Below, in pieces: positions 44,209-53,119 of a stretch of 64,000 nt of DNA. The notes under the pieces are model-generated. The model did not search any database. It was not told the origin of the DNA and saw only the letters and a list, made by a program, of their open reading frames with translations. Both the position numbers and the translations under genes were made by a program. This DNA comes from Phycisphaeraceae bacterium (GTDB taxonomy: Bacteria; Planctomycetota; Phycisphaerae; Phycisphaerales; SM1A02), in NCBI GenBank assembly GCA_019636755.1, contig JAHBWZ010000003.1, positions 310,001 through 374,000 on the forward strand, given 5' to 3'. How positions within the stretch are numbered: position 1 is the first letter of the stretch; each line of letters opens with the position of its first letter.

Positions 44209-47200
44209 TCAGGTCGCTTCCGGAAGCGACGCCGTGCCTCCCGATGCCGCGGATGCGGCAGGTCCTGCGCCCGGTCCTCGCCCGTGCACCAGCGGCGCTG
44301 CGATCGCGATCGAACTGTACGTGCCGACGATGATTCCGGTGAGCAGACAGAACGTGAACGGCCGGATGCCGCTGCCGCCTTCCGCGTACATGATCACGAC
44401 CGCGATGAGCGTGGTGCCGGACGTGAGCAGCGTGCGGCTGATCGTCTGGTTGATCGAGAGATTGACGACGCGCGTCGTGGCCAGCGGGAGCTTGCCGCGG
44501 TTCTCGCGGATGCGGTCCAGCACGACGATCGTGTCGTTGAGCGAGTACCCGATGATCGTCAGCAGCGCCGCGATCACGCCGAGTTCGATGCGGAACGGTT
44601 CGATGCCCAGGGCACGACCGATTCCCGTCTCCGCCAGCGTGCCCGTCCATGCCAGCAGCCCGAGTGCGATCACGACGTCGTGGCCCAGGGCCGCGACCGC
44701 CGCCAGCGAATAGCGGAGCGAGCCGAAGCGGACCCAGATGTAGATGAGAATGCCGAACAGCGAGAAGCTCACCGCGACGACCGCGTTCGCCTTCAGCGTC
44801 TGCGCGATGGCCGACGAGAACGTGCTCACCTGGTCCAGGCTCGACGGCTGCAGCAGCGCGCGGCGCGCCAGCCCCCATTCCGCGGTCGCGACTTCGCGCT
44901 GCCATACCTCCAGCGAGAGCGTCCCGGGCACATCGAGGTAGCTGCGCGACGCGTCGAGCACCAGCACGGCCAGTTCCGTGTAGCCCCTGCGCGGATCCTC
45001 CGGGTCGACCGCCGTCACGCCGACGACCTCGCATCGCCGGCCCGCGAGTCGCTGGAAATCAGGCTGGTTCCGCATCCGGTCGATCCGGCCCTGGACCTCG
45101 GCCGGCGATGCCGCCGGCTGCACGTCCTGCAGGAGCAGCGCCACGCCGCCGATGAACGGTGCGGTGCGCTGGCGCAGACCCGGACGGCCGATCACCTGCC
45201 CGAGTTCCGACTGCCCGGCCGAGATCGGATACACGCGCGTCGGCCCGCCGAACGGCGAGTCGCTCTCCGCGCCGGCAAACCGGATCGGCGGCACGACATC
45301 CAGGTCGCCGCCGAATGCCTCGATGATCGCCTCGACGACGACCGCCGCGTTCGTCGACTCATCGCCGATGCCCTCGGGGCTGGCGACCTTGATCTGGAAC
45401 GCCGACGCGCCGAGCGTGCCGTCGGGACCCGTCGCGGTGTCGCCGACCGTGTACACGGTGGCATTCGCCATCTCGCGCAGGATGAGGCGCCGGACGCGTT
45501 CCCGCTCATCCGTGGCCGCGGCCGGATCCGGCGCCTGGGCGCCGATGGCACGCACCCGGGAGAGTACGGAGCCGGTGCCGACATGGGGCAGTATGCGCCG
45601 CCCGTCCCCCTCCACCGCCGTACGCATCACCAGCGAGACGCCGCCACGGAACTCCGTGTCGAGCAGGTCCGCGCCACGGGACGTGATCGCGATGACGGAG
45701 AGCAGCATCGCCACGCCGCTGGCGACGAAGAACACCGGTCGCAGCCGGATCCAGTCGATCGCCGGCTCCAGCGCCCGGTGGAGCGACGGGATCGCGATGG
45801 GCAGCATCGAGAGCCGGCGGATCTTCAGACGGTCCACGTAGATATGGAAGACCTGCCGCGTCACGAAGAGGGCGGTGAAGAGCGTGGCCAGGATGCCGAT
45901 GGTCAGCGTGAGCGCGAAGCCCTTGACCTCGGTCGTCGCGGTCTGGAAGAGCGCGAAACACACGATCAGGTTCGTGATGTTCCCGTCCATGATCGTGCTG
46001 AGCGCCTTGGAGTAGCCCAGCCGGACGCTCGTGCGCAGATCCTCCCGGTTGTTGATGAGTTCCTCGCGGATGCGCTCGTAGATCAGCACGTTGGCGTCGA
46101 CGGCCATGCCGATGGTCAGCACGATCCCGGCGAGTCCCGGCAGCGTGAACGTGCCGTCGATCGCCATCATCACGCCGAAGATGATGATGCCGTTCAGCAC
46201 GAGCGCCAGGTTCGCGACGAGACCTGCCACGAAGTAGTACGCCGTCATGAACACCGCGACGGCGATGATCGCGAGGATGAACGCCTCCCGGCCTCGCTGC
46301 AGGTTGTCGGCACCGATCGACGGACCGAGCACGCTGGTGGAGATAGGGCTCTCCGAGAGACGCGCCGCAAGCGAACCCGCGCCGAGCACCTTGACGAGGT
46401 AATTGATGTCCGCCTGGGTGAACTTGCCGGTGATCTGGCCGCTGGAGGTGATCTGGCCCCGGATGGCCGGCGCCGAGTAGATCATGCCGTCGAGCAGGAT
46501 CGCCATCGGCCGGCCCATGTTGCCGCCCGTCAGGCGTCCCATCATGCCGGCGCCGGCGGCGTCGAAATTGAAGCCGACCGCCGGGCGACTGAGTTCGTCG
46601 ATCGTCCGGAAGGCCTGCGTGAGCGACCACTCGACCGCGCCGCCGTGCACCATCGACCGCGCGGGTGTGGTCCAGAGCAGCAGGTAGATCCCCCCGTCGT
46701 AGCGCTCGGCGATCAGGCCGTAACGGCTGGCGAAATACGATGCCGGATCCCGCTCCATCGTGGCGAGTTCAGCCGGCGTGTCGTACCACTGCTCCATCTG
46801 GTGAATCGGATACCAGCGGGCGGTGCCGGCGGGGACGTTCTCCGGACCACCCTCGAGGAGCCGCTCCCGGAGGCGCGCTGCGTCAACACCTTCCGTGTCC
46901 GCCGCCTGCACGGCGATCCGGAACTCCAGCACACCCGCACCGCGCAGGAGCCGCTCGAGATCCTGCGGATCATCCAGGCCGGTCCGGCGCGCTGCGTATG
47001 CGTCATGCGCGGTCACCAGTTCGCGCAGCGAATCGGCGAGATCCGGGTACTCCGAAAGCAGGACGGTGACGGCCTCCTCGCGGAGACTCTCGCGCATCAC
47101 GTACCGGCCGCGTTCATCGAGGACCGGCCGCCCGTCCGGATCCAGCGTCCGCTGGGGCGTCGTCGGCAGCGCGAGCGTCCGGCGGAGCCGTGCTTCCGGC

Positions 47201-47802
47201 AGGCTCACCAGCAGGACCGACTCGTACAGTTCCTGGTACTCGATCGTCGTCTCCGCGACGTCGAACTCGACGCTCCGCCGGATCTCCGGCGTCGCGTCCG
47301 CCGGAAGCGCGGCGAGCGAACGCCGGGCCGCCTCCCGCTCGTCGTACTTCCGCTGCAGCGACTCGATCGATGTGCGCCGGGCCGAGCCTTCGCGGCCGCC
47401 GAACCGCGCCACCGCGGTTCCCTCACGCAGCGCCTCGTCCAGTTCGCCCCGGGAGATCTCGGCCTCGATCACGACCGCGCGCAGCCGTCCCTCGAACGCG
47501 CGCTGGAGTTCGAGGACCTCCGGTGTCGGCAGCGGCATCACGACCTCGATGCGATCGCGCCCCAGCGGCTCCATCGAGATGTCGTAGACGCCGCGGGGGT
47601 TGACGCGATCCTTCAGGACCTCGATCACGCGCTGGAGCGTCGTCGACGGGTCCGGATCGTTCGCCGCGATGTCGACGGTATAGATCAGGCTGACGCCGCC
47701 GCGGAGGTCCTTGCCCAGGCGCAGATCGCGACCGAGGATCGCCGCGAGGCAGAGGCCGACGATCACGGCGATCAGCAGGAGCTTCTGAATCTGATTCTTC
47801 AT
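44209..47802 (-). CDS. secDF: Protein translocase SecDF, fused
   Basis: 1197 residues; SecD and SecF are joined in one chain. SecD: an N-terminal helix (QKLLLIAVIVGLCLAAILG), DLRLGKDLRGGVSLIYTVDI, GRDRIEVVMPLPTPE, FNFDAAGAGMMGRLTGGNMG, VLGPSIGADNLQRGREAFIL and GLAGIVLTIGMAVDANVLIYERIREEL. SecF begins near residue 690 with EFRGGVSLVMRT and continues with LRYSLAAVAALGHDVVIALGLL and IIGYSLNDTIVVLDRIRENR. It uses the proton-motive force to finish Sec-dependent export. It follows yajC by 92 nt, the standard order. An extra ~150-residue domain in each half suggests larger periplasmic parts than in E. coli. Confidence 0.95.
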   Translation of the reverse strand: MKNQIQKLLLIAVIVGLCLAAILGRDLRLGKDLRGGVSLIYTVDIAANDPDPSTTLQRVIEVLKDRVNPRGVYDISMEPLGRDRIEVVMPLPTPEVLELQRAFEGRLRAVVIEAEISRGELDEALREGTAVARFGGREGSARRTSIESLQRKYDEREAARRSLAALPADATPEIRRSVEFDVAETTIEYQELYESVLLVSLPEARLRRTLALPTTPQRTLDPDGRPVLDERGRYVMRESLREEAVTVLLSEYPDLADSLRELVTAHDAYAARRTGLDDPQDLERLLRGAGVLEFRIAVQAADTEGVDAARLRERLLEGGPENVPAGTARWYPIHQMEQWYDTPAELATMERDPASYFASRYGLIAERYDGGIYLLLWTTPARSMVHGGAVEWSLTQAFRTIDELSRPAVGFNFDAAGAGMMGRLTGGNMGRPMAILLDGMIYSAPAIRGQITSSGQITGKFTQADINYLVKVLGAGSLAARLSESPISTSVLGPSIGADNLQRGREAFILAIIAVAVFMTAYYFVAGLVANLALVLNGIIIFGVMMAIDGTFTLPGLAGIVLTIGMAVDANVLIYERIREELINNREDLRTSVRLGYSKALSTIMDGNITNLIVCFALFQTATTEVKGFALTLTIGILATLFTALFVTRQVFHIYVDRLKIRRLSMLPIAIPSLHRALEPAIDWIRLRPVFFVASGVAMLLSVIAITSRGADLLDTEFRGGVSLVMRTAVEGDGRRILPHVGTGSVLSRVRAIGAQAPDPAAATDERERVRRLILREMANATVYTVGDTATGPDGTLGASAFQIKVASPEGIGDESTNAAVVVEAIIEAFGGDLDVVPPIRFAGAESDSPFGGPTRVYPISAGQSELGQVIGRPGLRQRTAPFIGGVALLLQDVQPAASPAEVQGRIDRMRNQPDFQRLAGRRCEVVGVTAVDPEDPRRGYTELAVLVLDASRSYLDVPGTLSLEVWQREVATAEWGLARRALLQPSSLDQVSTFSSAIAQTLKANAVVAVSFSLFGILIYIWVRFGSLRYSLAAVAALGHDVVIALGLLAWTGTLAETGIGRALGIEPFRIELGVIAALLTIIGYSLNDTIVVLDRIRENRGKLPLATTRVVNLSINQTISRTLLTSGTTLIAVVIMYAEGGSGIRPFTFCLLTGIIVGTYSSIAIAAPLVHGRGPGAGPAASAASGGTASLPEAT

Positions 47803-47826
47803 CGTGGGAGACCGCCCTGAGGGGCT

Positions 47827-47852
47827 GCCGGCCCGTCACGTGGCGGGCCGGC
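47827..47852 (-). promoter_or_regulatory. Intercistronic hairpin between yajC and secDF
   Basis: GCCGGCCCG (47827-47835) and CGGGCCGGC (47844-47852) form a perfect 9-bp stem with an 8-nt loop, 25 nt before the secDF start. No T-run follows. It may slow or stabilise the message between the two genes. Confidence 0.45.
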
Positions 47853-47894
47853 GGCATGCAGATCGATGGAACGGTGCAGGAACGGACAAGGACG

Positions 47895-48341
47895 TCAGCG
47901 CTCGTCGACGGCGCCGGCCGGAACCTGCGCCGGCGCCGCATCGCGGGCATCCCGCGAGTCCCGCGTCTCGCGGGAGCCGATGACCTGCTGGATCGCGGAT
48001 CGTGCGAATGTCAGCCGCGTGTTGGACGACTCATCGACCTTCAGCACGATCGTGTCATCGCGCAGCTCCACGATCGATCCGATGATGCCGCCGATCGTCT
48101 GCACGCGATCGTGCTTCCGGAGCGACTGGAGCAGTGCCTCGCGGCGCTTCTTCTCGCGCCGCGGCCCGAGCATCGCGACGATCAGCATGAACGCCACGAA
48201 GGCGAACATGATGATGAAGAACGGGTCGAGGCCGCCCGAGGGACGCTGTCCCGCGGCGGGCGTGGAAGACCCGGCCGCATCCGGCAGGCCGGCCGCGCCG
48301 TCCTGGGCCAGCACGAGGAGGGACGAAAGGAATTCGGTCAT
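47895..48341 (-). CDS. yajC: Preprotein translocase subunit YajC
   Basis: 148 residues. A short periplasmic N-terminus, one membrane helix (PFFIIMFAFVAFMLIVAML, about 41-59), then PRREKKRREALLQSLRKHDRVQTIGGIIGSIVELRDDTIVLKVDESSNTRLTFARSAIQQV, the full YajC signature. It associates with SecDF and SecYEG. It is longer than the usual ~110 residues at both ends (Ala/Pro-rich). It sits between tgt and secDF, the widely conserved tgt-yajC-secDF order. Confidence 0.95.
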   Translation of the reverse strand: MTEFLSSLLVLAQDGAAGLPDAAGSSTPAAGQRPSGGLDPFFIIMFAFVAFMLIVAMLGPRREKKRREALLQSLRKHDRVQTIGGIIGSIVELRDDTIVLKVDESSNTRLTFARSAIQQVIGSRETRDSRDARDAAPAQVPAGAVDER

Positions 48342-48422
48342 GGGAGGTGTATTCGTGGGATCGATTCGTGGTTCCAGCCCGGCCGTGTTCCGCGCACGCG
48401 AACATCCGGCCGCCTGCTTCCC

Positions 48423-49709
48423 TCACGATGCCTCTGCCGCCGGCAGCCCGGCCACGGGCCACCTCCGGGCGAAGCAAGACCAGCCATCATCCCGGATCGC
48501 CCGTCGGATGTCCAGCATGAGGCGCTGGAAGTGCCGGACGTTGTGGATGCTGACGAGCGTGGGACCGAGCATCTCGTCGGCCTGGAAGAGGTGGCGCAGG
48601 TAGGCCCGTGAGAAGCCGCCGGCGCACGCCTCGCAGTCGCACCCGGACTCGATCGGGCGGTCGTCCTCGGCGTGGGCGGCGTTGCGCAGGTGCAGCCGGC
48701 CGGTCTGCGTAAACGCGTAGGCGTTTCTGCCGTTGCGCGTCGGCAGGACGCAGTCGAACATGTCCACGCCGGCCCGGACCGCCGCCACGATGTCGCGCTC
48801 GTACCCCACGCCCATCAGGTATCGCGGCCGATCGTCGGGCAGGCGCGGCGCGGTGAACGCGACGACGGACCGGATCTGCGCCGGCCCCTCGCCCACCGCA
48901 ACGCCACCGATGGCATATCCAGGGAGATCGAATCGAGTCGTGACCACGCTGGCCGCCTCCTCGCGGAGCGCGAGGTCGGTCCCGCCCTGCACGATCCCGA
49001 AGAGCGCCTGCCGATCGGCACTCCGGTGGGCGGCGACGCATCGCGCCAGCCACCGCACGGTGCGATCGTGGGCGTCGCGAAGCCGTTGTGCGTACTCAGC
49101 GCGATTCCGAGGTGCCCGGCCCCCGCGCCGCCCGCCCCTCCACCGCGGAGGCGTGCCGGCGCCGGTCAGCGGCGGGGCATCGCGGATCGACCCGACCGGG
49201 CGCCCGATGGACGCCATGGGGTCCGGATCCCCGTCTGCGGCGGCCGGCAGTGCGGGCGGGCAGTCATCAAAGGCCATGATGATGTCAGCGCCGAGATTCC
49301 GCTGGATCTCGATCGAGCGCTCCGGACTCAACCGGATGAGCGCCCCGTCCACGATGGAGCGGAAGAGGACGCCGTCCTCATCCAGCGTCGACCGGTCCGC
49401 GAGCGAGAACGCCTGGTACCCGCCGGAGTCCGTCAGGATCGGGCCGTCCCACCGCATGAAGGCGTGCGACCCGCCGCGCCGCGCAATGAGTCCGTCGCCC
49501 GGGCGCAGCAGCAGGTGCCATGCGTTGTTGAGCAGGATCTGCGTGCCGGTGCCCCGAACCTGCGCCGGCGTCAGCCCCTTGACGGACGCCTTGGTTCCGA
49601 CGGGCATGAAGGCCGGCGTATCGAAGGACCCGTGCAGCGTCTCCACCCGGCCGGCACGGGCACGGGAACTGCGGCAGCGGACCAGGATCTCGAATCGCAG
49701 CGCAGTCAT
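48423..49709 (-). CDS. tgt: tRNA-guanine transglycosylase
   Basis: 428 residues. Exchanges guanine-34 for preQ1 in queuosine tRNAs. FDTPAFMPVGTKASVKGLTPAQ, the catalytic LTDSGGYQAFSL (Asp), GADIIMAFDDCPP, QALFGIVQGGTDLALREEAA, GYAIGGVAVGE, PRYLMGVGYERDIVAAVRAGVDMFDCVLPTRNGRNAYAFT and zinc ligands SGCDCEAC...H are all present. The family has ~370-380 residues; the excess is an Arg/Gly/Pro-rich insertion of about 45 residues (PDPMASIGRPVGSIRDAPPL to GRRGGRAPRN) after the DDCPP motif. It starts 11 nt after rhomboid, in the same direction. Confidence 0.95.
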   Translation of the reverse strand: MTALRFEILVRCRSSRARAGRVETLHGSFDTPAFMPVGTKASVKGLTPAQVRGTGTQILLNNAWHLLLRPGDGLIARRGGSHAFMRWDGPILTDSGGYQAFSLADRSTLDEDGVLFRSIVDGALIRLSPERSIEIQRNLGADIIMAFDDCPPALPAAADGDPDPMASIGRPVGSIRDAPPLTGAGTPPRWRGGRRGGRAPRNRAEYAQRLRDAHDRTVRWLARCVAAHRSADRQALFGIVQGGTDLALREEAASVVTTRFDLPGYAIGGVAVGEGPAQIRSVVAFTAPRLPDDRPRYLMGVGYERDIVAAVRAGVDMFDCVLPTRNGRNAYAFTQTGRLHLRNAAHAEDDRPIESGCDCEACAGGFSRAYLRHLFQADEMLGPTLVSIHNVRHFQRLMLDIRRAIRDDGWSCFARRWPVAGLPAAEAS

Positions 49710-49720
49710 GCCCGTCTCTG

Positions 49721-50866
49721 TCAGCGACCACCGCCGCCGGACTCGGAGACGCGTCGAAGCGTCTCCCGCTCGCGCGGCGTCAGACTGGCGAGCCCCTGGG
49801 CATGCACCTTGTCGAGGATGCGGTCGATCTCCGCCTCCGGAACCGCCCGGTCACCGCGCGGAGCCGGCGCTCCGGCGCGCGCCGGACCGCCCGCCCGGCG
49901 CGCCCGGGCCGTCGGGTCGAACCGACCGAGGAAGTCGAAGAAGTCATGCAGCAGGTGCGGGTGCCGGATGAAGTACCACCCCGCGAGCGCCCCCCCGAGA
50001 TGTCCCGCCTCGCCGCCGGCGTTGCGCCCGCCGGTCAGGATCACCAGGAACGCAAGACCGACGATCACGTAGGCGAGCGTGCGGAGTTTCATCGGGATGA
50101 TGAACATCAGCAGCACGGTCGCGTTGGGCGCCAGGTAGGCCCCGGCCATGAGAACGCCGTAGACGCCCGCCGAGGCGCCGACCAGCGGCGTCATCGGGTT
50201 GTTGAACAGCAGCCCGGGGATCGGCGGCGCATCCGGGAACAGGATCTGCGCGACGTACCCCAGCACGTTCAGCAGCGTGTACAGGAGCGCGCCACAGATG
50301 CCGCAGAGCAGGTAGAACGCGAGATACCGCCGGCGACCGAGCCGTCGTTCGACCATCGGGCCGAAGAAGAACAGCCCCAGCATGTTCAGCAGGATGTGCC
50401 CGAGCATCTCCCGCGAGTGCAGGAACTGGAACCCGATGAGGCGCCAGACCTGGAGCCCGAAGAACCCGCGCTCGGTCGAGTAATGCAGGATGCTCTCGAG
50501 GAACGGCATCTCCCGATAGGTCACACGACCGACCTCGATCAGCGAGCCGTCCGCCGTCCGCCCGAGCAGCGGGCCCCGCTCAATTCCGGGTGACCGGCGA
50601 TCACCACCGACGACCGCCCGCGGTCCCTCCACGATGCTCGCCGGATCCACCGCCGCCGCTCGATCGGGGAAGTACAGGCGCTCCATGAGGAGCGTCCGAT
50701 GGGGCAGGAACGCATCGACCACGAACACGGCGACGCAGATCGCGATCAGCCACGTGTTGACCGACCAGAATCGGAATGCAGACCACGACCCGCCACCGGA
50801 CGGTGGTCGCCAGGCGCGCCCGTCGCCGCCGGACTCACGAAGATATGGACGGTCTGCCAGCCCCAT
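49721..50866 (-). CDS. Rhomboid-family intramembrane serine protease
   Basis: 381 residues. VNTWLIAICVAVFVVDAFL is the first helix. A ~100-residue loop follows, then WRLIGFQFLHSREMLGHILLNMLGLFFFG (HxxxN oxyanion region), TPLVGASAGVYGVLMAGAYLAP with the GxSx nucleophile Ser, and GEAGHLGGALAGWYF with the catalytic His. The cytoplasmic tail ends in AEIDRILDKVHAQGLASLTPRERETLRR, the short helical motif often seen at rhomboid C-termini. It begins 9 nt after the M50 gene. Substrates are unknown. Confidence 0.92.
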   Translation of the reverse strand: MGLADRPYLRESGGDGRAWRPPSGGGSWSAFRFWSVNTWLIAICVAVFVVDAFLPHRTLLMERLYFPDRAAAVDPASIVEGPRAVVGGDRRSPGIERGPLLGRTADGSLIEVGRVTYREMPFLESILHYSTERGFFGLQVWRLIGFQFLHSREMLGHILLNMLGLFFFGPMVERRLGRRRYLAFYLLCGICGALLYTLLNVLGYVAQILFPDAPPIPGLLFNNPMTPLVGASAGVYGVLMAGAYLAPNATVLLMFIIPMKLRTLAYVIVGLAFLVILTGGRNAGGEAGHLGGALAGWYFIRHPHLLHDFFDFLGRFDPTARARRAGGPARAGAPAPRGDRAVPEAEIDRILDKVHAQGLASLTPRERETLRRVSESGGGGR

Positions 50867-50875
50867 AAAGGTCGG

Positions 50876-52237
50876 TCATCCTTCGGCGGAATCATCCCTG
50901 CGCGGTGACTTTCCCGTGGGGCCGGACCGCGCCGCGTCATCGCGCCGGCGCTTGCGTTCGGTCTCGCGCGCCAGGAGCCCTCGCTCCGCCTCGGTCAGGC
51001 CGGCCAGGCCGACGGTGGAGATCCGGGCCAGGAGGTGGTCGAGCAGCGCGTCGTCGTCCGCCGTGTCGGCCCGCCCGACCGGGCGTGCGTCCGGCGGGCC
51101 GGGACCCTCGTCGGGCTCCGGCGCCTGCGGAGCGCGCCGTCCCGGATCACCACGGCGACCGGTCACCGCGCCGGCGTCCGCATGCCGCGCATCCTCCGCC
51201 ACGCCTGCGCGGCCACCGGTGCTTGGGGCGAGCGGGCGCCCCATGCCATCGAGCCGCCCCTCCATCCAGGCCTGGTGGCGCAGTCGCTGCCACCCGAGGG
51301 CGGCGCCGATCGCGCCGAGCGCGGTCAGTGTCCAGACCGAGAGCACGATGCCGGCGAGCGCGACCATCGGACCGAAGACGACCCCCACCTGACCGACCCG
51401 TCGCGCCGCGCCGTCGACATCGCCGCGTGATCCGGCCACGGCGCGCAGCAGTCGCGCCCCGTCGAGCGGTTCCATCGGGAGCAGGGTCAGCAGCATCACC
51501 GTGAAGTTGACGCGGTGAAATGTGGCGAGCAGCAGGAGCCACCACGGCTGACCGCCGTGCTCGCCCCGCAGTGCGAGGACACCGAACTCGGGCCGGGAGA
51601 GCGGCGACGGCAGGGCCACCGTCTCCACGACACCCGTCAGCAGGTAGAGCACGGGCGCGATGACAAGGAAGAGCGCGAAGTTCGCCAGCGGACCCGCGGC
51701 GGCCACGATGAACCGTGACCGCCAGTCGCGCGGCAGGAGATAGCCACCCAGGCCGCCCAGCGGCCAGAGGATGATCTCGCCCACCCGTCCCCCGAGTCGA
51801 CGACACGCCGAGAGATGACCGGCTTCGTGGATCGCGAGGGAGACCAGCAGGCACGCGAGCGACAGCCCGACCAGCCGGACGTCGATCGGATCAACGACGG
51901 ACGGATCCGGCGCGGGAATCGCGCGGGCGATCTCGATCAGGAGGAACAGGGGCAGCGCTGCATGCACCCGCAACCCGGCGCCGGCGCATGTGCCGAGCGG
52001 GAAGGACCATGACAGCGGGTTCTCCGCGACGGGGCGCACCGGGATCCAGCGTCCGCCCGCGTCGCCGTGCCCGCGCGCCGTCGCGGCGTCGCGCCGGGCA
52101 TCACTGCGACGGGTGCCCCGGGCCCCCGGCTCCGGGTCGGGCGTTCGATCATGCACCGCCCGCGCCCGTCCTGCTGCAGAAACCCCGATCGCGCCGCCCC
52201 ACGCCGTGGGCGCCTCGCGCCCGGCCATGCCGGGCAT
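50876..52237 (-). CDS. Site-2-type M50 membrane metalloprotease
   Basis: About 453 residues from ATG 52237, the least certain point: the first ~75 residues are Arg/Ala/Gly-rich and ATG 52228 is an alternative. Hydrophobic helices follow, with LVSLAIHEAGHLSACRRLGGRVGEIILWPLGGLGGYL containing the HEAGH zinc motif. MLLTLLPMEPLDGARLLRAVAG has the PxDG-type third ligand. FIVAAAGPLANFALFLVIAPVLYLL is a core helix. A ~170-residue polar tail ends in DALLDHLLARISTVGLAGLTEAERGLLARE, matching the tail of the neighbouring rhomboid. It probably cleaves membrane proteins in the bilayer. Confidence 0.9.
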   Translation of the reverse strand: MPGMAGREAPTAWGGAIGVSAAGRARAVHDRTPDPEPGARGTRRSDARRDAATARGHGDAGGRWIPVRPVAENPLSWSFPLGTCAGAGLRVHAALPLFLLIEIARAIPAPDPSVVDPIDVRLVGLSLACLLVSLAIHEAGHLSACRRLGGRVGEIILWPLGGLGGYLLPRDWRSRFIVAAAGPLANFALFLVIAPVLYLLTGVVETVALPSPLSRPEFGVLALRGEHGGQPWWLLLLATFHRVNFTVMLLTLLPMEPLDGARLLRAVAGSRGDVDGAARRVGQVGVVFGPMVALAGIVLSVWTLTALGAIGAALGWQRLRHQAWMEGRLDGMGRPLAPSTGGRAGVAEDARHADAGAVTGRRGDPGRRAPQAPEPDEGPGPPDARPVGRADTADDDALLDHLLARISTVGLAGLTEAERGLLARETERKRRRDDAARSGPTGKSPRRDDSAEG

Positions 52238-52279
52238 CGGGTTGGACGGGCGATCGCACGGCCGGGATGATAGCCACGC

Positions 52280-53119
52280 GTGGTTGCCGATCCCGTCGAA
52301 CTCACCCCCAGGGCGCACGACTGCATCGTCCGGTTCGTCGACGTACACCGGCGCTTCGGGTCGCGGCGCGTGCTCCAGGGACTCAGCCTGGATGTACCCA
52401 GGCGTCAGACGCTGGTCGTCCTCGGACCGAGCGGCTGTGGCAAGAGCGTGATGCTCCGGCACATCGTGGGCCTGGTCCGCCCCGACGCCGGCGAGGTCTT
52501 CGTGGACGGCGCCCCGGTGCATCGGCTGTCGGGCCGCGCCCTGGGCCCGATCCGCCGGCGGATCGGCTTCCTGTTCCAGGGCGGCGCACTCTTCGATTCG
52601 ATGACGATCGGCGAGAACGTGGAGTTCCCGCTCCGCGAACATGCGCGGATGGACCGCGCCGCACGGCGGGCGCGGGCGGACGACCTGCTCGACCTGGTCG
52701 GACTCGCCGACACGCGTGATCGAATGCCCGCCGACCTGTCGGGCGGACAGCGCAAGCGCGCCGCACTCGCGCGCGCCATCGCGCTGGATCCCCCGCTCGT
52801 GCTCTACGACGAACCCACGACCGGACTCGATCCGATCCGCGCCGAGGCGATCAACGAACTCATCCTGCATCTGCGCCGCACGCGCGGCGTCACCGGGATC
52901 GTCGTCACGCACGACATCGGAAGTGCGCTCAGGATCGCCGATGAGACCGTCCTGCTGCACGAGGGACGCGTCCGGTTCCGCGGCTCGCCGCAGGCGCTCC
53001 GGACCTCGTCGGATCCCGTCGTGCGCCGGTTCCTTGCCGGTGAGCCGGACTGGATCAGGCCCGATCCCCCCGCCGTCCCGAACGCGACGCGGGGCACGCC
53101 CGCGGGGGGTGCGCCGTGA
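52280..53119 (+). CDS. mlaF: ABC transporter ATPase, MlaF-like
   Basis: 279 residues. Walker A LGPSGCGKSVMLRHIVGL, Q-loop FLFQGGALFDSMTIGENVEFPL (the GGALFDS form is typical of MlaF/Mkl ATPases), signature LSGGQRKRAALARAIA, Walker B LVLYDEPTTGLDPIRA and switch VVTHDIGSAL. With MlaD- and MlaE-type partners it powers phospholipid movement between membranes. GTG 52280 was taken as the start. The adjacent gene is MCE/MlaD-like and overlaps by 4 nt, but no MlaE permease gene is in the window. It is divergent from the M50 protease gene with only 42 nt between them. Confidence 0.93.
   Translation: MVADPVELTPRAHDCIVRFVDVHRRFGSRRVLQGLSLDVPRRQTLVVLGPSGCGKSVMLRHIVGLVRPDAGEVFVDGAPVHRLSGRALGPIRRRIGFLFQGGALFDSMTIGENVEFPLREHARMDRAARRARADDLLDLVGLADTRDRMPADLSGGQRKRAALARAIALDPPLVLYDEPTTGLDPIRAEAINELILHLRRTRGVTGIVVTHDIGSALRIADETVLLHEGRVRFRGSPQALRTSSDPVVRRFLAGEPDWIRPDPPAVPNATRGTPAGGAP

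Noticed and set aside
44284-47820. 1178-codon plus-strand open frame
   Set aside because: Antisense to secDF; GC-rich codon use leaves opposite frames open. The SecD/SecF motifs are all on the minus strand.
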